NCBI RefSeq assembly: GCF_900148835.1
Contig: NZ_FRYK01000005.1
Span: forward strand, 62,001 to 126,000
Direction of reading: 5' to 3'
DNA length: 64,000 nt
DNA from: Flavobacterium cucumis
GTDB taxonomy: Bacteria; Bacteroidota; Bacteroidia; Flavobacteriales; Flavobacteriaceae
Part shown: positions 26,375 through 35,382 of the stretch, one piece after another
Layout of the letters: every line of letters starts with the position of its first letter
How positions within the stretch are numbered: the stretch's first letter is position 1
Translations under genes and position numbers: made by a program
Notes under the pieces: model-generated
Told to the model about the DNA's origin: nothing
Seen by the model: the letters and a program-made list of their open reading frames with translations, nothing else
Database searches by the model: none

Positions 26375-26704
26375 CGCCTTCGCTTTAGCGAATCCAAATT
26401 TAACCGAAAAGAAACACCAATAAATATCCGCGATCATCCGATAAACCCGTGTCATCCGCGTTCCAAATTTTAAAGATTTCTAAAATCTGTGTTCCAAAAA
26501 ACCTGAAACCTGAAACAAAATGAACAAAATCCGTCCCCACCCGCCTTCGCTTTAGCGAATCCTCACACGCAAACAAAGAAAATCCCTAACCATCAGCGCT
26601 TCGCCTATGCGAATCTGTTTCATCCGCGTTCCAAATTTTAAAAATTTCTAAAATCTGTGTTCCAAAAAACCTGAAACCTGAAACCTGAAACCTGAAACTT
26701 AAAA
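26375..26704. repeat. Dispersed intergenic repeats, inverted orientation
   Basis: Same modules as the blocks near 20 kb but on the other strand: CCGCCTTCGCTTTAGCGAATCC, CATCCGCGTTCCAAATTTTAAA, ATCTGTGTTCCAAAAAACC and (CTGAAAC)n. They lie between the RteC gene and the winged-helix gene and end 10-15 bases before the latter. No gene is supported between 26233 and 26715. Confidence 0.85.
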
Positions 26705-26715
26705 CAAAAAAAAAA

Positions 26716-27813
26716 ATGAACTACATCAAACACCTCAACAACTTCTTCGAAAAAGTAAGTACCGACTTCGACCTGAACCCTACCCACATCAGTCTTTACA
26801 TGGCAATTTTCCAACTGTGGAATCAAAACCGTTTTCAAAACACCCTTAGCGTGTCGCGAGACGAATTGATGCAGATTAGTAAAATAGCTTCTACGGCAAC
26901 TTATCACAAGTGCATGAAAGATTTAAGTGAACGTGGTTATATCGTTTATAACCCATCTTTTAATCCGTTTAAAGGATCCACGTTGGAAGTCTGTTCTTTA
27001 GATTCGTATGCGTCAACAACATCTAAAAAAGCGTTCCAAAAGCCTAGATGCTGTTCAAAAAATGAACCCGTTGTTGAACAGGCTAATGAACAGCTTACTG
27101 AACAAGCTCTAAACAAGCATCAAACAAGCTCTAAACATGTACCTTATATAAACATTATAAACAATACAAACAGTATAAACTTAGATAAGCAAGAAATTTC
27201 AAAAAATGAAGAAAAATTAATTTCAGGAAATTCAAATTTTAATGAGGTTCAAGAATCGGATATAAAAATTGAAAAAGAAAATGAAATGCATGCATTCGAT
27301 AACTCCGATGAAAAACAAACTGAAAAAAGTTGTCAAAAAAAGTTGCGCGAAAAAAAGAAATCCAATTTGGATTCACCGACTCCAAAAGCAAACAATTTTG
27401 AAACTGGAGGTAAAAAGAAAGATGAAAATTATTCGACTGTCACTTCGAGCGAATGCCAGTCCCGACCTATCGGAATCGAGAAGCTTGTTTCAAAATTTTC
27501 AAAACCCACTTTGGAAGAAACCCAAATCTACTTCCTCGAAAAGAACTTTGCTGAAGTCGAAGCCCAACGCTTTTTCAACTATTTTGAAAGCAACGGCTGG
27601 CTAGTTGGGGGCAGAGCCAAAATGAAAGACTGGAAAGCCGCTGCCCGAAACTGGATGCTCAATGCTAAGAAGTATGCCGAAAATGCAACTAAAAAATCCG
27701 TGGCAGCTATACGCACAGAAGGGAGTTCCAACCCATTGGGATCCAAAACCTTTTCTTTAAATCCAAACCACTTACATGTAACGAATCACAAAAACTATGG
27801 AGAAGCGCTTTAA
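26716..27813 (+). CDS. Winged-helix replication-initiation/primosome-type protein
   Basis: 365 residues. Residues 1-95 form a helix-turn-helix domain (LNPTHISLYMAIFQLWN, then SASTATYHKCMKDLSERGYI) of the type seen at the start of plasmid and phage replication proteins. The middle, about 110-255, is low-complexity, charged and likely disordered. The C-terminal SKPTLEETQIYFLEKNF...EAQRFFNYFESNGWLVGG...DWKAAARNWM matches the DnaD/DnaT-like C-terminal helical unit. It overlaps the next gene, a DnaC-like ATPase, by 17 bases, the arrangement of a loader/initiator pair on mobile elements. DNA-replication function is inferred from domain order. Confidence 0.65.
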   Translation: MNYIKHLNNFFEKVSTDFDLNPTHISLYMAIFQLWNQNRFQNTLSVSRDELMQISKIASTATYHKCMKDLSERGYIVYNPSFNPFKGSTLEVCSLDSYASTTSKKAFQKPRCCSKNEPVVEQANEQLTEQALNKHQTSSKHVPYINIINNTNSINLDKQEISKNEEKLISGNSNFNEVQESDIKIEKENEMHAFDNSDEKQTEKSCQKKLREKKKSNLDSPTPKANNFETGGKKKDENYSTVTSSECQSRPIGIEKLVSKFSKPTLEETQIYFLEKNFAEVEAQRFFNYFESNGWLVGGRAKMKDWKAAARNWMLNAKKYAENATKKSVAAIRTEGSSNPLGSKTFSLNPNHLHVTNHKNYGEAL

Positions 27814-28456
27814 AAACATCGTCGATACTTTTGACGTTCAAAACGGAGTGAAAGTTTACAACTTCAATGCGTGCTTAAACTACATTGAGCAACAAGGCAA
27901 ACGCATGTATGGCCGCTATTTTCAAATTGAGCCAATCGACTACCCTACGCTGTTAAAATTGATTATCTATGCCATCCGTGATGCAAAAATGGCAGATGAG
28001 TTAGGCTTAGACCTCAACAAAGGCATCATGTTGTCGGGCCCGATTGGCTGTGGAAAAACGTCGATAATGGCGTTGCTACGCCCTTTTTTCTATCAAAAGC
28101 ACCATTACAAAATCAAGACCTGTAGGGAAGTAGCGTTCGAGTTCGCAAAAAATGGGTTTGAGACCCTGCAGCAATACACCCAAAAAGAGCACACCCAAGC
28201 CCGGGTTTCGGGCTACTGCTTTGATGATTTAGGTGCCGAACAAAACATCAAACACTATGGCAACGACCTCAACGTCATGGCGGAGATCATCTTGTCGCGT
28301 TATGAAGATTTCGTGCAAAACCAATCCGTGACCCACATCACCACCAACCTTTCCGCCAGTGAAATCGAAGCCCACTACGGCAATCGCCTTCGATCGAGAA
28401 TGCGCCAAATGTTTAACCTCATCACCTTCAGCAATGACTCCAGAGATAAAAGATGA
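27797..28456 (+). CDS. DnaC-like AAA+ ATPase
   Basis: 219 residues. Walker A is GPIGCGKTS near residues 82-90; Walker B is YCFDDLGAE near 141-149; a sensor-1-like THITTNLSASEIEAHYGNRLRSRM lies near 180-203, with the Arg finger in the last part. This is the helicase-loader (DnaC/IstB-like) layout, slightly shorter than E. coli DnaC. Its start lies inside the winged-helix gene (17-base overlap), so translation is coupled. It would load a replicative helicase for a plasmid- or phage-derived element. Confidence 0.8.
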   Translation: MEKRFKNIVDTFDVQNGVKVYNFNACLNYIEQQGKRMYGRYFQIEPIDYPTLLKLIIYAIRDAKMADELGLDLNKGIMLSGPIGCGKTSIMALLRPFFYQKHHYKIKTCREVAFEFAKNGFETLQQYTQKEHTQARVSGYCFDDLGAEQNIKHYGNDLNVMAEIILSRYEDFVQNQSVTHITTNLSASEIEAHYGNRLRSRMRQMFNLITFSNDSRDKR

Positions 28457-28499
28457 TTCCTTTTTTTGTCCAATGAGTTTGTTATACCGCACGAAGCCA

Positions 28500-28765
28500 G
28501 ATATCTCCTACGAAGTAGGCTTACTCTTTTAAGCGCAGCTTAAAACAAAACCTGAAACCTGAAACCTGAAACTTGAAACTTGAAACCTGAAACAAAATGA
28601 ACAAAATGAACAAAATCCGTCCCCACCCGCCTTCGCTTTAGCGAATCCTTACACGCAAACAAAGAAAATCCGTAACCATCAGCGCTTTGCTAAGCAAATC
28701 CGCGTCATCCGCGTTCCAAATTTTAAAAATTATAAAAATTTCTATAATCTGTGTTCCTTAAAAAC
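28500..28765. repeat. Dispersed intergenic repeats between the DnaC-like and the next gene
   Basis: Contains CTCCTACGAAGTAGG, (CTGAAAC/TTGAAAC)n, the CGCTTTAGCG hairpin module and GCGTCATCCGCGTTCC, same orientation as 26.4-26.7 kb. A related CTACAAAGTAGG element recurs at about 29535. No genes between 28457 and 28781. Confidence 0.85.
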
Positions 28766-28781
28766 AAAAATTCGTAAAAAA

Positions 28782-29444
28782 ATGAATCAAGAACTAACCC
28801 CTCGCCTAATGAAAACCATTTATAACTTTTGGTTTTGGTTCGAAGACAACGAACAAGCCCTATACAACGCTTATAAACTAGACAGCAACAAAGCCGAAAT
28901 GGAATGGCATTTCAAAAGAAATCTCAACTACGTTTCAAGAAGAATCAAATTTTATATTACAGACGACCCACAAATAGCCAACAAACTAAAGTTATTTATA
29001 ACCGCCCATGATTACAGAAAACTGTTTCCTAAAATCAACGCATTAGAAGAAAACAGGCCTTTTTTGGACCACTTTTCTATTCAGTTTTACATACCTCCTT
29101 TTAACCCAGAAAACCCTTCCATACCAAAGAAATTAATTGAGACCATTCAAAACACCAAGGTAAAATTAGAGAATTACAACATCGCTACAAAAAAAGTAAT
29201 CTTGACCTTATATCTCCAAGAATACGAAATGAAGGAAACGATTAAAAGTATAAAACAACAAGGCTATTTGTTGTTGCTCTTCACTCTAGGGGAAGTCAAT
29301 TACAAAAAGTATATTCATGATTTTGATTGTCAAAAATTACCACAACATCCATCCGATCTATTAGACCTAACCGAACTCCCAGAATTACTAGAAAATCTGT
29401 CTGAAATTGACTACAGTAGAAAACTAAAAATTTTCTTTGAATAA
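28782..29444 (+). CDS. Uncharacterised 220-residue protein
   Basis: No family was recognised. The protein is soluble and mixed alpha: an aromatic-rich N-terminus (YNFWFWFEDNEQALYNAY), a proline-rich stretch YIPPFNPENPSIPKK near 103-117, then helices ending SEIDYSRKLKIFFE. No signal or membrane span. It stands alone between repeat sequence and the promoter region of the large operon, and may be cargo of the same accessory region. Confidence 0.6.
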   Translation: MNQELTPRLMKTIYNFWFWFEDNEQALYNAYKLDSNKAEMEWHFKRNLNYVSRRIKFYITDDPQIANKLKLFITAHDYRKLFPKINALEENRPFLDHFSIQFYIPPFNPENPSIPKKLIETIQNTKVKLENYNIATKKVILTLYLQEYEMKETIKSIKQQGYLLLLFTLGEVNYKKYIHDFDCQKLPQHPSDLLDLTELPELLENLSEIDYSRKLKIFFE

Positions 29445-29707
29445 TTTAAAACGTCTTGTCATTCAGAGTTTACTCGGAATCTCAAACAAAGTAGACTCCC
29501 TCACTTTTATCATTCCGCCAAAATAGGAATCTCCTACAAAGTAGGCTATCCATTTAAGAGCAACTTAAATCAAAACCCATTACCCAACACCAAAAGAAAA
29601 CACAAAATACGGTTTTCCACATTTTTATCTCAACCACTTTATTTACCTTAGCTATCAAAAGCACTCTGTAAAAAACATATAGTATTGAAAATAAGGTAAT
29701 TGAACAG
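29445..29707. other. Intergenic stretch without a gene
   Basis: Non-coding by eye. It holds short inverted elements (CTACAAAGTAGG near 29535 and relatives) and A/T-rich sequence leading into the operon promoter at 29708. Confidence 0.5.
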
Positions 29708-29737
29708 TTTGTACATGTGCTTTTTTTGTTATTTTTG
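29708..29737 (+). promoter_or_regulatory. Promoter of the eight-gene putative defence operon
   Basis: TTTG at 29708-29711, 18-base spacer, TATTTTTG at 29730-29737: both halves of the Bacteroidota promoter consensus. Transcription would start near 29743, about 110 bases before the NTPase start. It is the only convincing promoter found for the following operon. Confidence 0.65.
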
Positions 29738-29766
29738 GGAATTATACTACAAATTAAGCCAAACGC

Positions 29767-29841
29767 ATGGAGTTTTTGTTTGAATTGTATCGGAAATATA
29801 CAGCCAGGTTGTTTGTGAAGGAGAAGAATAAGAAGAAATAA
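29767..29841 (+). CDS. Possible 24-codon leader ORF
   Basis: ATG at 29767 to TAA at 29839-29841, encoding 24 residues: MEFLFELYRKYTARLFV then a run rich in Lys, Glu and Asn. It lies inside the predicted 5' leader and ends 11 bases before the NTPase start, with AAGGAGAAG near its end. It could be a real micro-peptide, a leader that couples translation, or chance. No homologue is recognised. Confidence 0.25.
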   Translation: MEFLFELYRKYTARLFVKEKNKKK

Positions 29842-29852
29842 TTTTTTTAATT

Positions 29853-32800
29853 ATGAGAAGAATTAATAATAAAGATTTATTACCAGTTTGGTTAAGTATC
29901 AATAGAAAAGAATCAATAGAAATTGCTTCTTCAATTTCTTCTTTAGCTCCAAAAGTGCTCACAAAAAAAGAAGATCTTGAAAAGATTCAACCATACCTAG
30001 ATAAATTAAAAGATACAATTGACACAAAAGGTGTAAATAATATAGCTTTAACCGGAGGATATGGTTCTGGAAAAAGTACTATAATCAATACATTTAAATC
30101 TTTAAATTCACAATATGAATATCTAAATATCTCATTAGCTTCATTTAACAAAAAAAAGGAAGAGAAAAATAACAAATTAACGCTTGAACAAAAGAAAATA
30201 CAACGAGATGAACTTGAACGGCTTTTAGAAGTTAGTATTTTACAACAAATCTTTTATCATGTAAAACCTTCAGAAATACCAGAATCACGTTTTAAAAGAA
30301 TAATTAACATCCCTGATTGGAAAATATGGACTATTTCATTTACATTTATTTTATGGATTTCTAGTTCCATCTTATTATTAAAATATAACTATTTAGACAA
30401 AATCAATCCAATAAATTGGAGTAATACCAAAAATTTCGATTGGTTTGCTCTCTTGATTCTTATTATTGCATTTAGTGGTTTAGGATTGTTATCAAAATTA
30501 GTAGTTAAATTATTTAGTAATTCTCAGATTAATAAAGTCAATATTAAAGGTGAGTTAGAATTAGGAAATAATGTTAATAAATCTGTTTTCAATGAACATT
30601 TGGAAGAGATTTTATATTTTTTTGAACGAACTAATTTTAATGTTGTCATAATTGAAGATTTAGATAGATTTGATAGTACAGATATCTTTACTAAACTCAG
30701 AGAAATCAACATATTATTAAACAACTCGCAATTGATAAAACAAGAAATCAATTTTATATATGCTGTGGGAGATGCTTTGTTCAATGATAAAAAGGAAAGA
30801 GTCAAATTCTTTGAGTATATCATTCCAGTTATACCTTTTATTAATTCATCAAATGCCCAAGAACAACTGATGAATTTAATTAAAGAATCTGAATTAGAAG
30901 ACAATATACTTTCTTCAGAATTTTTATCAGATATAACTACTTTTATTGATGATATTGATATGAGGTTATTAATCAATATTTTTCATGAATTTGCAATTTA
31001 CAGAAACGTACTGAAACCAGATTTAATTAAAGGGAGTGAGGCTGAATTGTTTGCAATCATTACTTATAAAAACCTTTATCCAAAAGATTATGATGCACTA
31101 AATAGTAATAAAGGAAAATTATTTGAATTAATTAACAATAAAAAAAAATATATAGAAGATTATGTTTGTGAAATAGAAGAAGATATTAAAAATAAAGGTT
31201 TTCAAATAAATGAAATTGAAAGTGAAACAATAAGTAATATTAGAGAACTCAGAAGCATTTATACAAATCTAGTTTTGTCAAAAATCCCTCATGAAGCTTT
31301 AGTCTTGAATATTAATATTCAAGAATTAGATGAAGAAGAATTTAATAAAATTATAAATAATAATGTAGAATATGTGACTTACAATCATTATAATGGACAT
31401 TATTATACTCGTTCTGCTGTACAAAAGCTTAAGTATAGCTTTGCTTCAATTGAAAAAGAAATTAATTCTAATTATAGCTTTAAAGATAGGATTGGATTAA
31501 TAGAATCAAAAAACAGCAACAAAATTAATTTACTAAAAAACGAGATTGAGGCATTAAGAAAAAAGAAAATAGAGATTGAAAGCTGGGATTTAAAAAAAAT
31601 ATTTAAAGAAGTTAGTATAGATAATTATTTAACAGATTTTGTTAATAGTGGGTTAATTAGAAATTTATTATTGGAAGGTCATTTAAATGAAAACTATAGT
31701 GATTTCATCTCGTTATTCCATGAGGTTTCATTAACAAAGGAGGACAAAAAATTTGAAAGAAGTGTAAAAAGTGGAATTAATGAAGAATTTGATTATAAAT
31801 TAACACAAATTGAAAATCTTATTGAAAATCAAATTGATTTAAGATATTTCAATAGAGAAAGTATTTTAAATTTTGATTTAATTAACTTTTTAGGAGAGAA
31901 TTACAATAAGTATTCTGATAAGTATGATGCTTTAATCGATTTATTATCAAATGAAAAAGTAAGATCTATAGATTTCATTGATAGATACATATCTTTAGAA
32001 AATATACCAATAAAAATATTTTTTGAAAAATTAGTTAAAAATTGGTTAGGCTTTTGGGATTATATTTCATTAAAGAGTAATTATTTACCTGAAAAACAGT
32101 ATAAATATTTGTCACTAATTATCATGTTTGGATTAATAGATGACATACTTTCATCACAAAATAATAATACTCTTGCATCTTCAATAAATCAGAAAGCTCA
32201 TTTTCTTTCTTTAATTAAAAATACTGAAGAATTAAACTATTTAAACAAAATTAAAAAGCTAATTGAAAAGCTTAATATTGAATTTGAAGAATTAGAAAAT
32301 CCAAATAATGAAACAAAAAAATTATTTGATTTTGTTTATGAGAATAATCATTATAAAATAAATATTGTAAATCTTAAACAAATGATTTATTTATATGGAA
32401 AAAAGGAAGAAAATGATGTATTTGAAACTTCTAACTATTTTACGATTTTAAATTCTAATTGTGTTCCATTAATTGACTATATAAATTCAAACATAAATAC
32501 TTACATTGAGGATGTATATTTAAAGTTAGACCTAAATAATTATGAAAATGAAGATGCTTTAATAGAACTATTAAATAATGAAGAATTAGAGGATAAATTG
32601 AAATTTAAAATAATTCAAAAAATAGAAACTCTTATATCAGACATAAGTAAGATAGAAAATTTTGAAATAAAGAAACAATTATTAATTAATTTAAAAGTTA
32701 TTGCTAATTGGGAAAATGTGATTGACTATTATTCTAATTGTGATTTTCAAATAGACGATAGTTTGGTTAATTTTTTAAATATTGAAAATATATATTTAAA

Positions 32801-33554
32801 ACTGTCTAAAGAAAAAATGATAAAAGAATCAGAAACATTTGATTATCCAAATTTTAGAAAAAACATTTTGTTGTGTAATGAATTGTCTATTGAAAGTTAT
32901 ACTAAAATTTTGGAAGAAAATTTATATACTCGTGGTAATCTATCATTTGAAAATCTCGAGACCAATAAAATTAACTACTTAGTTTCCAGAATTTTGACTT
33001 TAACAAAAGATAATTATGATTTGTTAAAAAAGAATTTTTCAAATTATCACATTGCATTAATTGAAAAAGACTTTAGAGAGTTTCTATTAAATTTTGATGA
33101 TTTTGAGATTGAAAATAAAGATATTTTAACGATATTAGAATCTAAAAATATATTTAACGATTATAAAATAGAGCTTATCACAAAGTTGCCTTTGCAGGTT
33201 TTAATTGATGATAAATTAATATCAAGGAAAGTTGGTGAAATCATTTTAACTGCATCCAGTAAAATTAAATTTGAATACAATATAATAGAATCGATAGTTA
33301 AAAATACTATCTTGCTTGAAAATAAAATAAGCTTGGTTAATCTATATTTTAACGATTTAGATGATTCAAACATCATTACACTTTTAAATAATATTACTGG
33401 ATATGATAAGCTTTTTCAAAAAGGAAAACCTACTTATTTAAAAACCGATTTTAATAATTCATTATTTGAAAAATTAATGGTAAGAAAACTTATTAAAAAA
33501 TATTACGAAGACAAGTGGAATAAATCAAATTTTAGAATTACAACAAATTATTAA
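29853..33554 (+). CDS. YobI-type P-loop NTPase (KAP-like), first gene of the operon
   Basis: 1233 residues. Walker A is GGYGSGKST at 68-76 and Walker B is VVIIEDLDRF at 264-273. Two membrane segments (about 160-177 and 198-220) interrupt the NTPase core, as in KAP/YobI NTPases, so the ATPase is tethered to the inner membrane. After about residue 400 comes a long helical region with no recognised motif, the likely sensor or effector-binding arm. Such NTPases recur in phage-defence neighbourhoods. It is followed 20 bases later by a PLD nuclease. Base composition is very A+T-rich, below the flanking chromosomal genes, consistent with transfer. Expected role: energy-dependent sensor or switch. 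Confidence 0.78.
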   Translation: MRRINNKDLLPVWLSINRKESIEIASSISSLAPKVLTKKEDLEKIQPYLDKLKDTIDTKGVNNIALTGGYGSGKSTIINTFKSLNSQYEYLNISLASFNKKKEEKNNKLTLEQKKIQRDELERLLEVSILQQIFYHVKPSEIPESRFKRIINIPDWKIWTISFTFILWISSSILLLKYNYLDKINPINWSNTKNFDWFALLILIIAFSGLGLLSKLVVKLFSNSQINKVNIKGELELGNNVNKSVFNEHLEEILYFFERTNFNVVIIEDLDRFDSTDIFTKLREINILLNNSQLIKQEINFIYAVGDALFNDKKERVKFFEYIIPVIPFINSSNAQEQLMNLIKESELEDNILSSEFLSDITTFIDDIDMRLLINIFHEFAIYRNVLKPDLIKGSEAELFAIITYKNLYPKDYDALNSNKGKLFELINNKKKYIEDYVCEIEEDIKNKGFQINEIESETISNIRELRSIYTNLVLSKIPHEALVLNINIQELDEEEFNKIINNNVEYVTYNHYNGHYYTRSAVQKLKYSFASIEKEINSNYSFKDRIGLIESKNSNKINLLKNEIEALRKKKIEIESWDLKKIFKEVSIDNYLTDFVNSGLIRNLLLEGHLNENYSDFISLFHEVSLTKEDKKFERSVKSGINEEFDYKLTQIENLIENQIDLRYFNRESILNFDLINFLGENYNKYSDKYDALIDLLSNEKVRSIDFIDRYISLENIPIKIFFEKLVKNWLGFWDYISLKSNYLPEKQYKYLSLIIMFGLIDDILSSQNNNTLASSINQKAHFLSLIKNTEELNYLNKIKKLIEKLNIEFEELENPNNETKKLFDFVYENNHYKINIVNLKQMIYLYGKKEENDVFETSNYFTILNSNCVPLIDYINSNINTYIEDVYLKLDLNNYENEDALIELLNNEELEDKLKFKIIQKIETLISDISKIENFEIKKQLLINLKVIANWENVIDYYSNCDFQIDDSLVNFLNIENIYLKLSKEKMIKESETFDYPNFRKNILLCNELSIESYTKILEENLYTRGNLSFENLETNKINYLVSRILTLTKDNYDLLKKNFSNYHIALIEKDFREFLLNFDDFEIENKDILTILESKNIFNDYKIELITKLPLQVLIDDKLISRKVGEIILTASSKIKFEYNIIESIVKNTILLENKISLVNLYFNDLDDSNIITLLNNITGYDKLFQKGKPTYLKTDFNNSLFEKLMVRKLIKKYYEDKWNKSNFRITTNY

Positions 33555-33574
33555 AAATAATTAAGAATCTAAAA

Positions 33575-34459
33575 ATGTCACAATTTATAACAGGTAAAGA
33601 TTTAGACGATAAACTTACCGATATAATATGGAATGCAAAAAAAGAGTTAATCATATTATCACCTTTCATTCACCTAGATGATTACTGCAAAGAAATCTTC
33701 AAGAAAATTAACAATAATCCAGATTTAGAACTAGTAGTGGTTTTTGGAAAAAATGAAAGCCAAACGCACAAAAGTTTAAAACCTGCCGATTTAGATTTTT
33801 TTAAGCAATTTCATAATGTAGTTATTATCTATTGCGCAAATTTACATGCTAAATTTTATGCAAATGAAAGCGAAGCTTTGCTAACATCATTAAACTTTTT
33901 AGATAAATCCATGACGGGTAACATTGAATATGGTATAGCTTTTAATAATTCTGCGTTAAACTTAGATAAGCTATATAAAGAAACCTACGAATACACGAAT
34001 GAAGTCATCAAAACTAATATATGTGTTTTTGTAAAACGACCAGTTTACAAAAAAGCTAATCTTGGATTTTCTAAAAAGTTTGTTGAATCAGTTGTAATTT
34101 ATGATGTCACAGACAAGCTGTACAACAATCAATTTTTTAAATACAAACATTACGATGACTTCGAATATGAATTCATTCAAAGTGATGAAAAAATAACAAG
34201 AGAAGAATTTTCTAATATGCATCAGGAAGAAAAAATATTCAACAGAGGCAAACAAGAGAATTACAATAATAATCAAACAGATGGGTATTGCATAACAACA
34301 GGAATTAAGATTCCATACAATCCAATGAAACCAATGTGTTATGATGCTTATCAAGTTTGGGCTGCATATGAGAATTATTCATTTCCAGAAAACTATTGTC
34401 ATAAAACAGGTAAACAATCAAATGGTAAAACCTCAATGGCAAAACCCGAATTGTATTAA
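33575..34459 (+). CDS. PLD-like (single HKD) putative nuclease
   Basis: 294 residues. The N-terminal phospholipase-D fold has LIILSPFIHLDD near 25-36 and one HKD-type motif, HAKFYANESEALLTSLNF at 91-108 (His91, Lys93, Asn107). A single motif means that a dimer would form the active site, as in Nuc/BfiI-type nucleases. The C-terminal part (about 245-290) has GYCITTGIKIPYN and YCHKTGK, a small repeat with paired Cys/His that may bind zinc. It lies 20 bases after the YobI NTPase and 22 bases before the HNH-like gene. It is a likely DNA-cleaving or membrane-lipid-attacking effector; nuclease is the more common role. Confidence 0.75.
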   Translation: MSQFITGKDLDDKLTDIIWNAKKELIILSPFIHLDDYCKEIFKKINNNPDLELVVVFGKNESQTHKSLKPADLDFFKQFHNVVIIYCANLHAKFYANESEALLTSLNFLDKSMTGNIEYGIAFNNSALNLDKLYKETYEYTNEVIKTNICVFVKRPVYKKANLGFSKKFVESVVIYDVTDKLYNNQFFKYKHYDDFEYEFIQSDEKITREEFSNMHQEEKIFNRGKQENYNNNQTDGYCITTGIKIPYNPMKPMCYDAYQVWAAYENYSFPENYCHKTGKQSNGKTSMAKPELY

Positions 34460-34481
34460 TTTTTTAATAAAAGACACAAAA

Positions 34482-35366
34482 ATGTTAACCTATAATGAAT
34501 TAATCGAATTACGAGAAAAGTTAATCAATGGAGAGATTGATGTTGAAACTGCAAAGACTTTATATGGTAATGATTTAAAAGAAGGGAAACGTTCTTGGGA
34601 TACAAAAGATTGGAAATTAAGAAGAGCTGAGGTTATAAAAGATAAATGTGAAATATGTAGTAGTACAGAGGTAATAACATTACAGCATCTCTCACATCCC
34701 AAAAAATTCAACGATTACCTAGTTGAACTTAAAAGAGCATATACGGAAAATCACATTAAATTAAATTCTGAAATTGATAAATCAGTGTTTACTCAGCACG
34801 TAATAAATAGGTATGAGTATTTGCCAGTACCATTATGTCCTAATTGTAAGAGTAAAAATCCTAGTGAAAGAGTTAGAAAACTTCCAAAATATCGTTGCAC
34901 AGATTGTAAACATGAATTTGAAGAAGCAACTAATTACTCGGTTTATGAACTTGTCGAAATGTTTTATAAAAACAATGATGCATATGAAGTTTATGACAAA
35001 TGTTTTGTAAGTAAAGATAAATGGCAAAATAAACATAACTTATCTAATGTAATGTATTGGTTACTTAGAAATAATGCTACTGAAATCAATGCGGCAACAA
35101 TAGAAAAAGAAGCATTTTTACTTTATTTAAATGACGATATTAAATATCTTTCATTTGAAGATACCATAACTGCTTGTAAAAAATGTGCTTCAAGTTATGA
35201 TTTATTTAATATGGAGTTATGTCCTAAATGCAAAATAAATTACAAAAGTATAGAGTTTAAAACTTGCTTTGATTGCTTGCCAGAAGAACAGCAAAAGTTT
35301 GTTTTGGAAAGTAGAGAATTAGCTAAACAAATGAGAGAAATACATAGAAAATTAGATATTGACTAA
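34482..35366 (+). CDS. HNH-like / zinc-ribbon protein
   Basis: 294 residues from the ATG at 34482; a longer frame begins inside the previous gene, but this start gives a normal 22-base gap. KLRRAEVIKDKCEICSS...TLQHLSHPKK (about 45-76) resembles the first half of an HNH finger. Then CPNC and CTDC (about 126-148) form a zinc ribbon, and CKKC plus CPKC with a final CFDC near the C-terminus form a second. Nucleic-acid binding is likely. A complete HNH catalytic set (second His/Asn) was not seen, so nuclease activity is uncertain. The last 8 bases overlap the earliest possible start of the next gene. Confidence 0.6.
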   Translation: MLTYNELIELREKLINGEIDVETAKTLYGNDLKEGKRSWDTKDWKLRRAEVIKDKCEICSSTEVITLQHLSHPKKFNDYLVELKRAYTENHIKLNSEIDKSVFTQHVINRYEYLPVPLCPNCKSKNPSERVRKLPKYRCTDCKHEFEEATNYSVYELVEMFYKNNDAYEVYDKCFVSKDKWQNKHNLSNVMYWLLRNNATEINAATIEKEAFLLYLNDDIKYLSFEDTITACKKCASSYDLFNMELCPKCKINYKSIEFKTCFDCLPEEQQKFVLESRELAKQMREIHRKLDID

Positions 35367-35382
35367 TCAATCTATTACAGCA

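Noticed and set aside
26204..26907. Minus-strand ORFs around 26.2-26.9 kb
   Set aside because: They run through the dispersed repeats and the antisense of real genes; composition follows the repeat modules.
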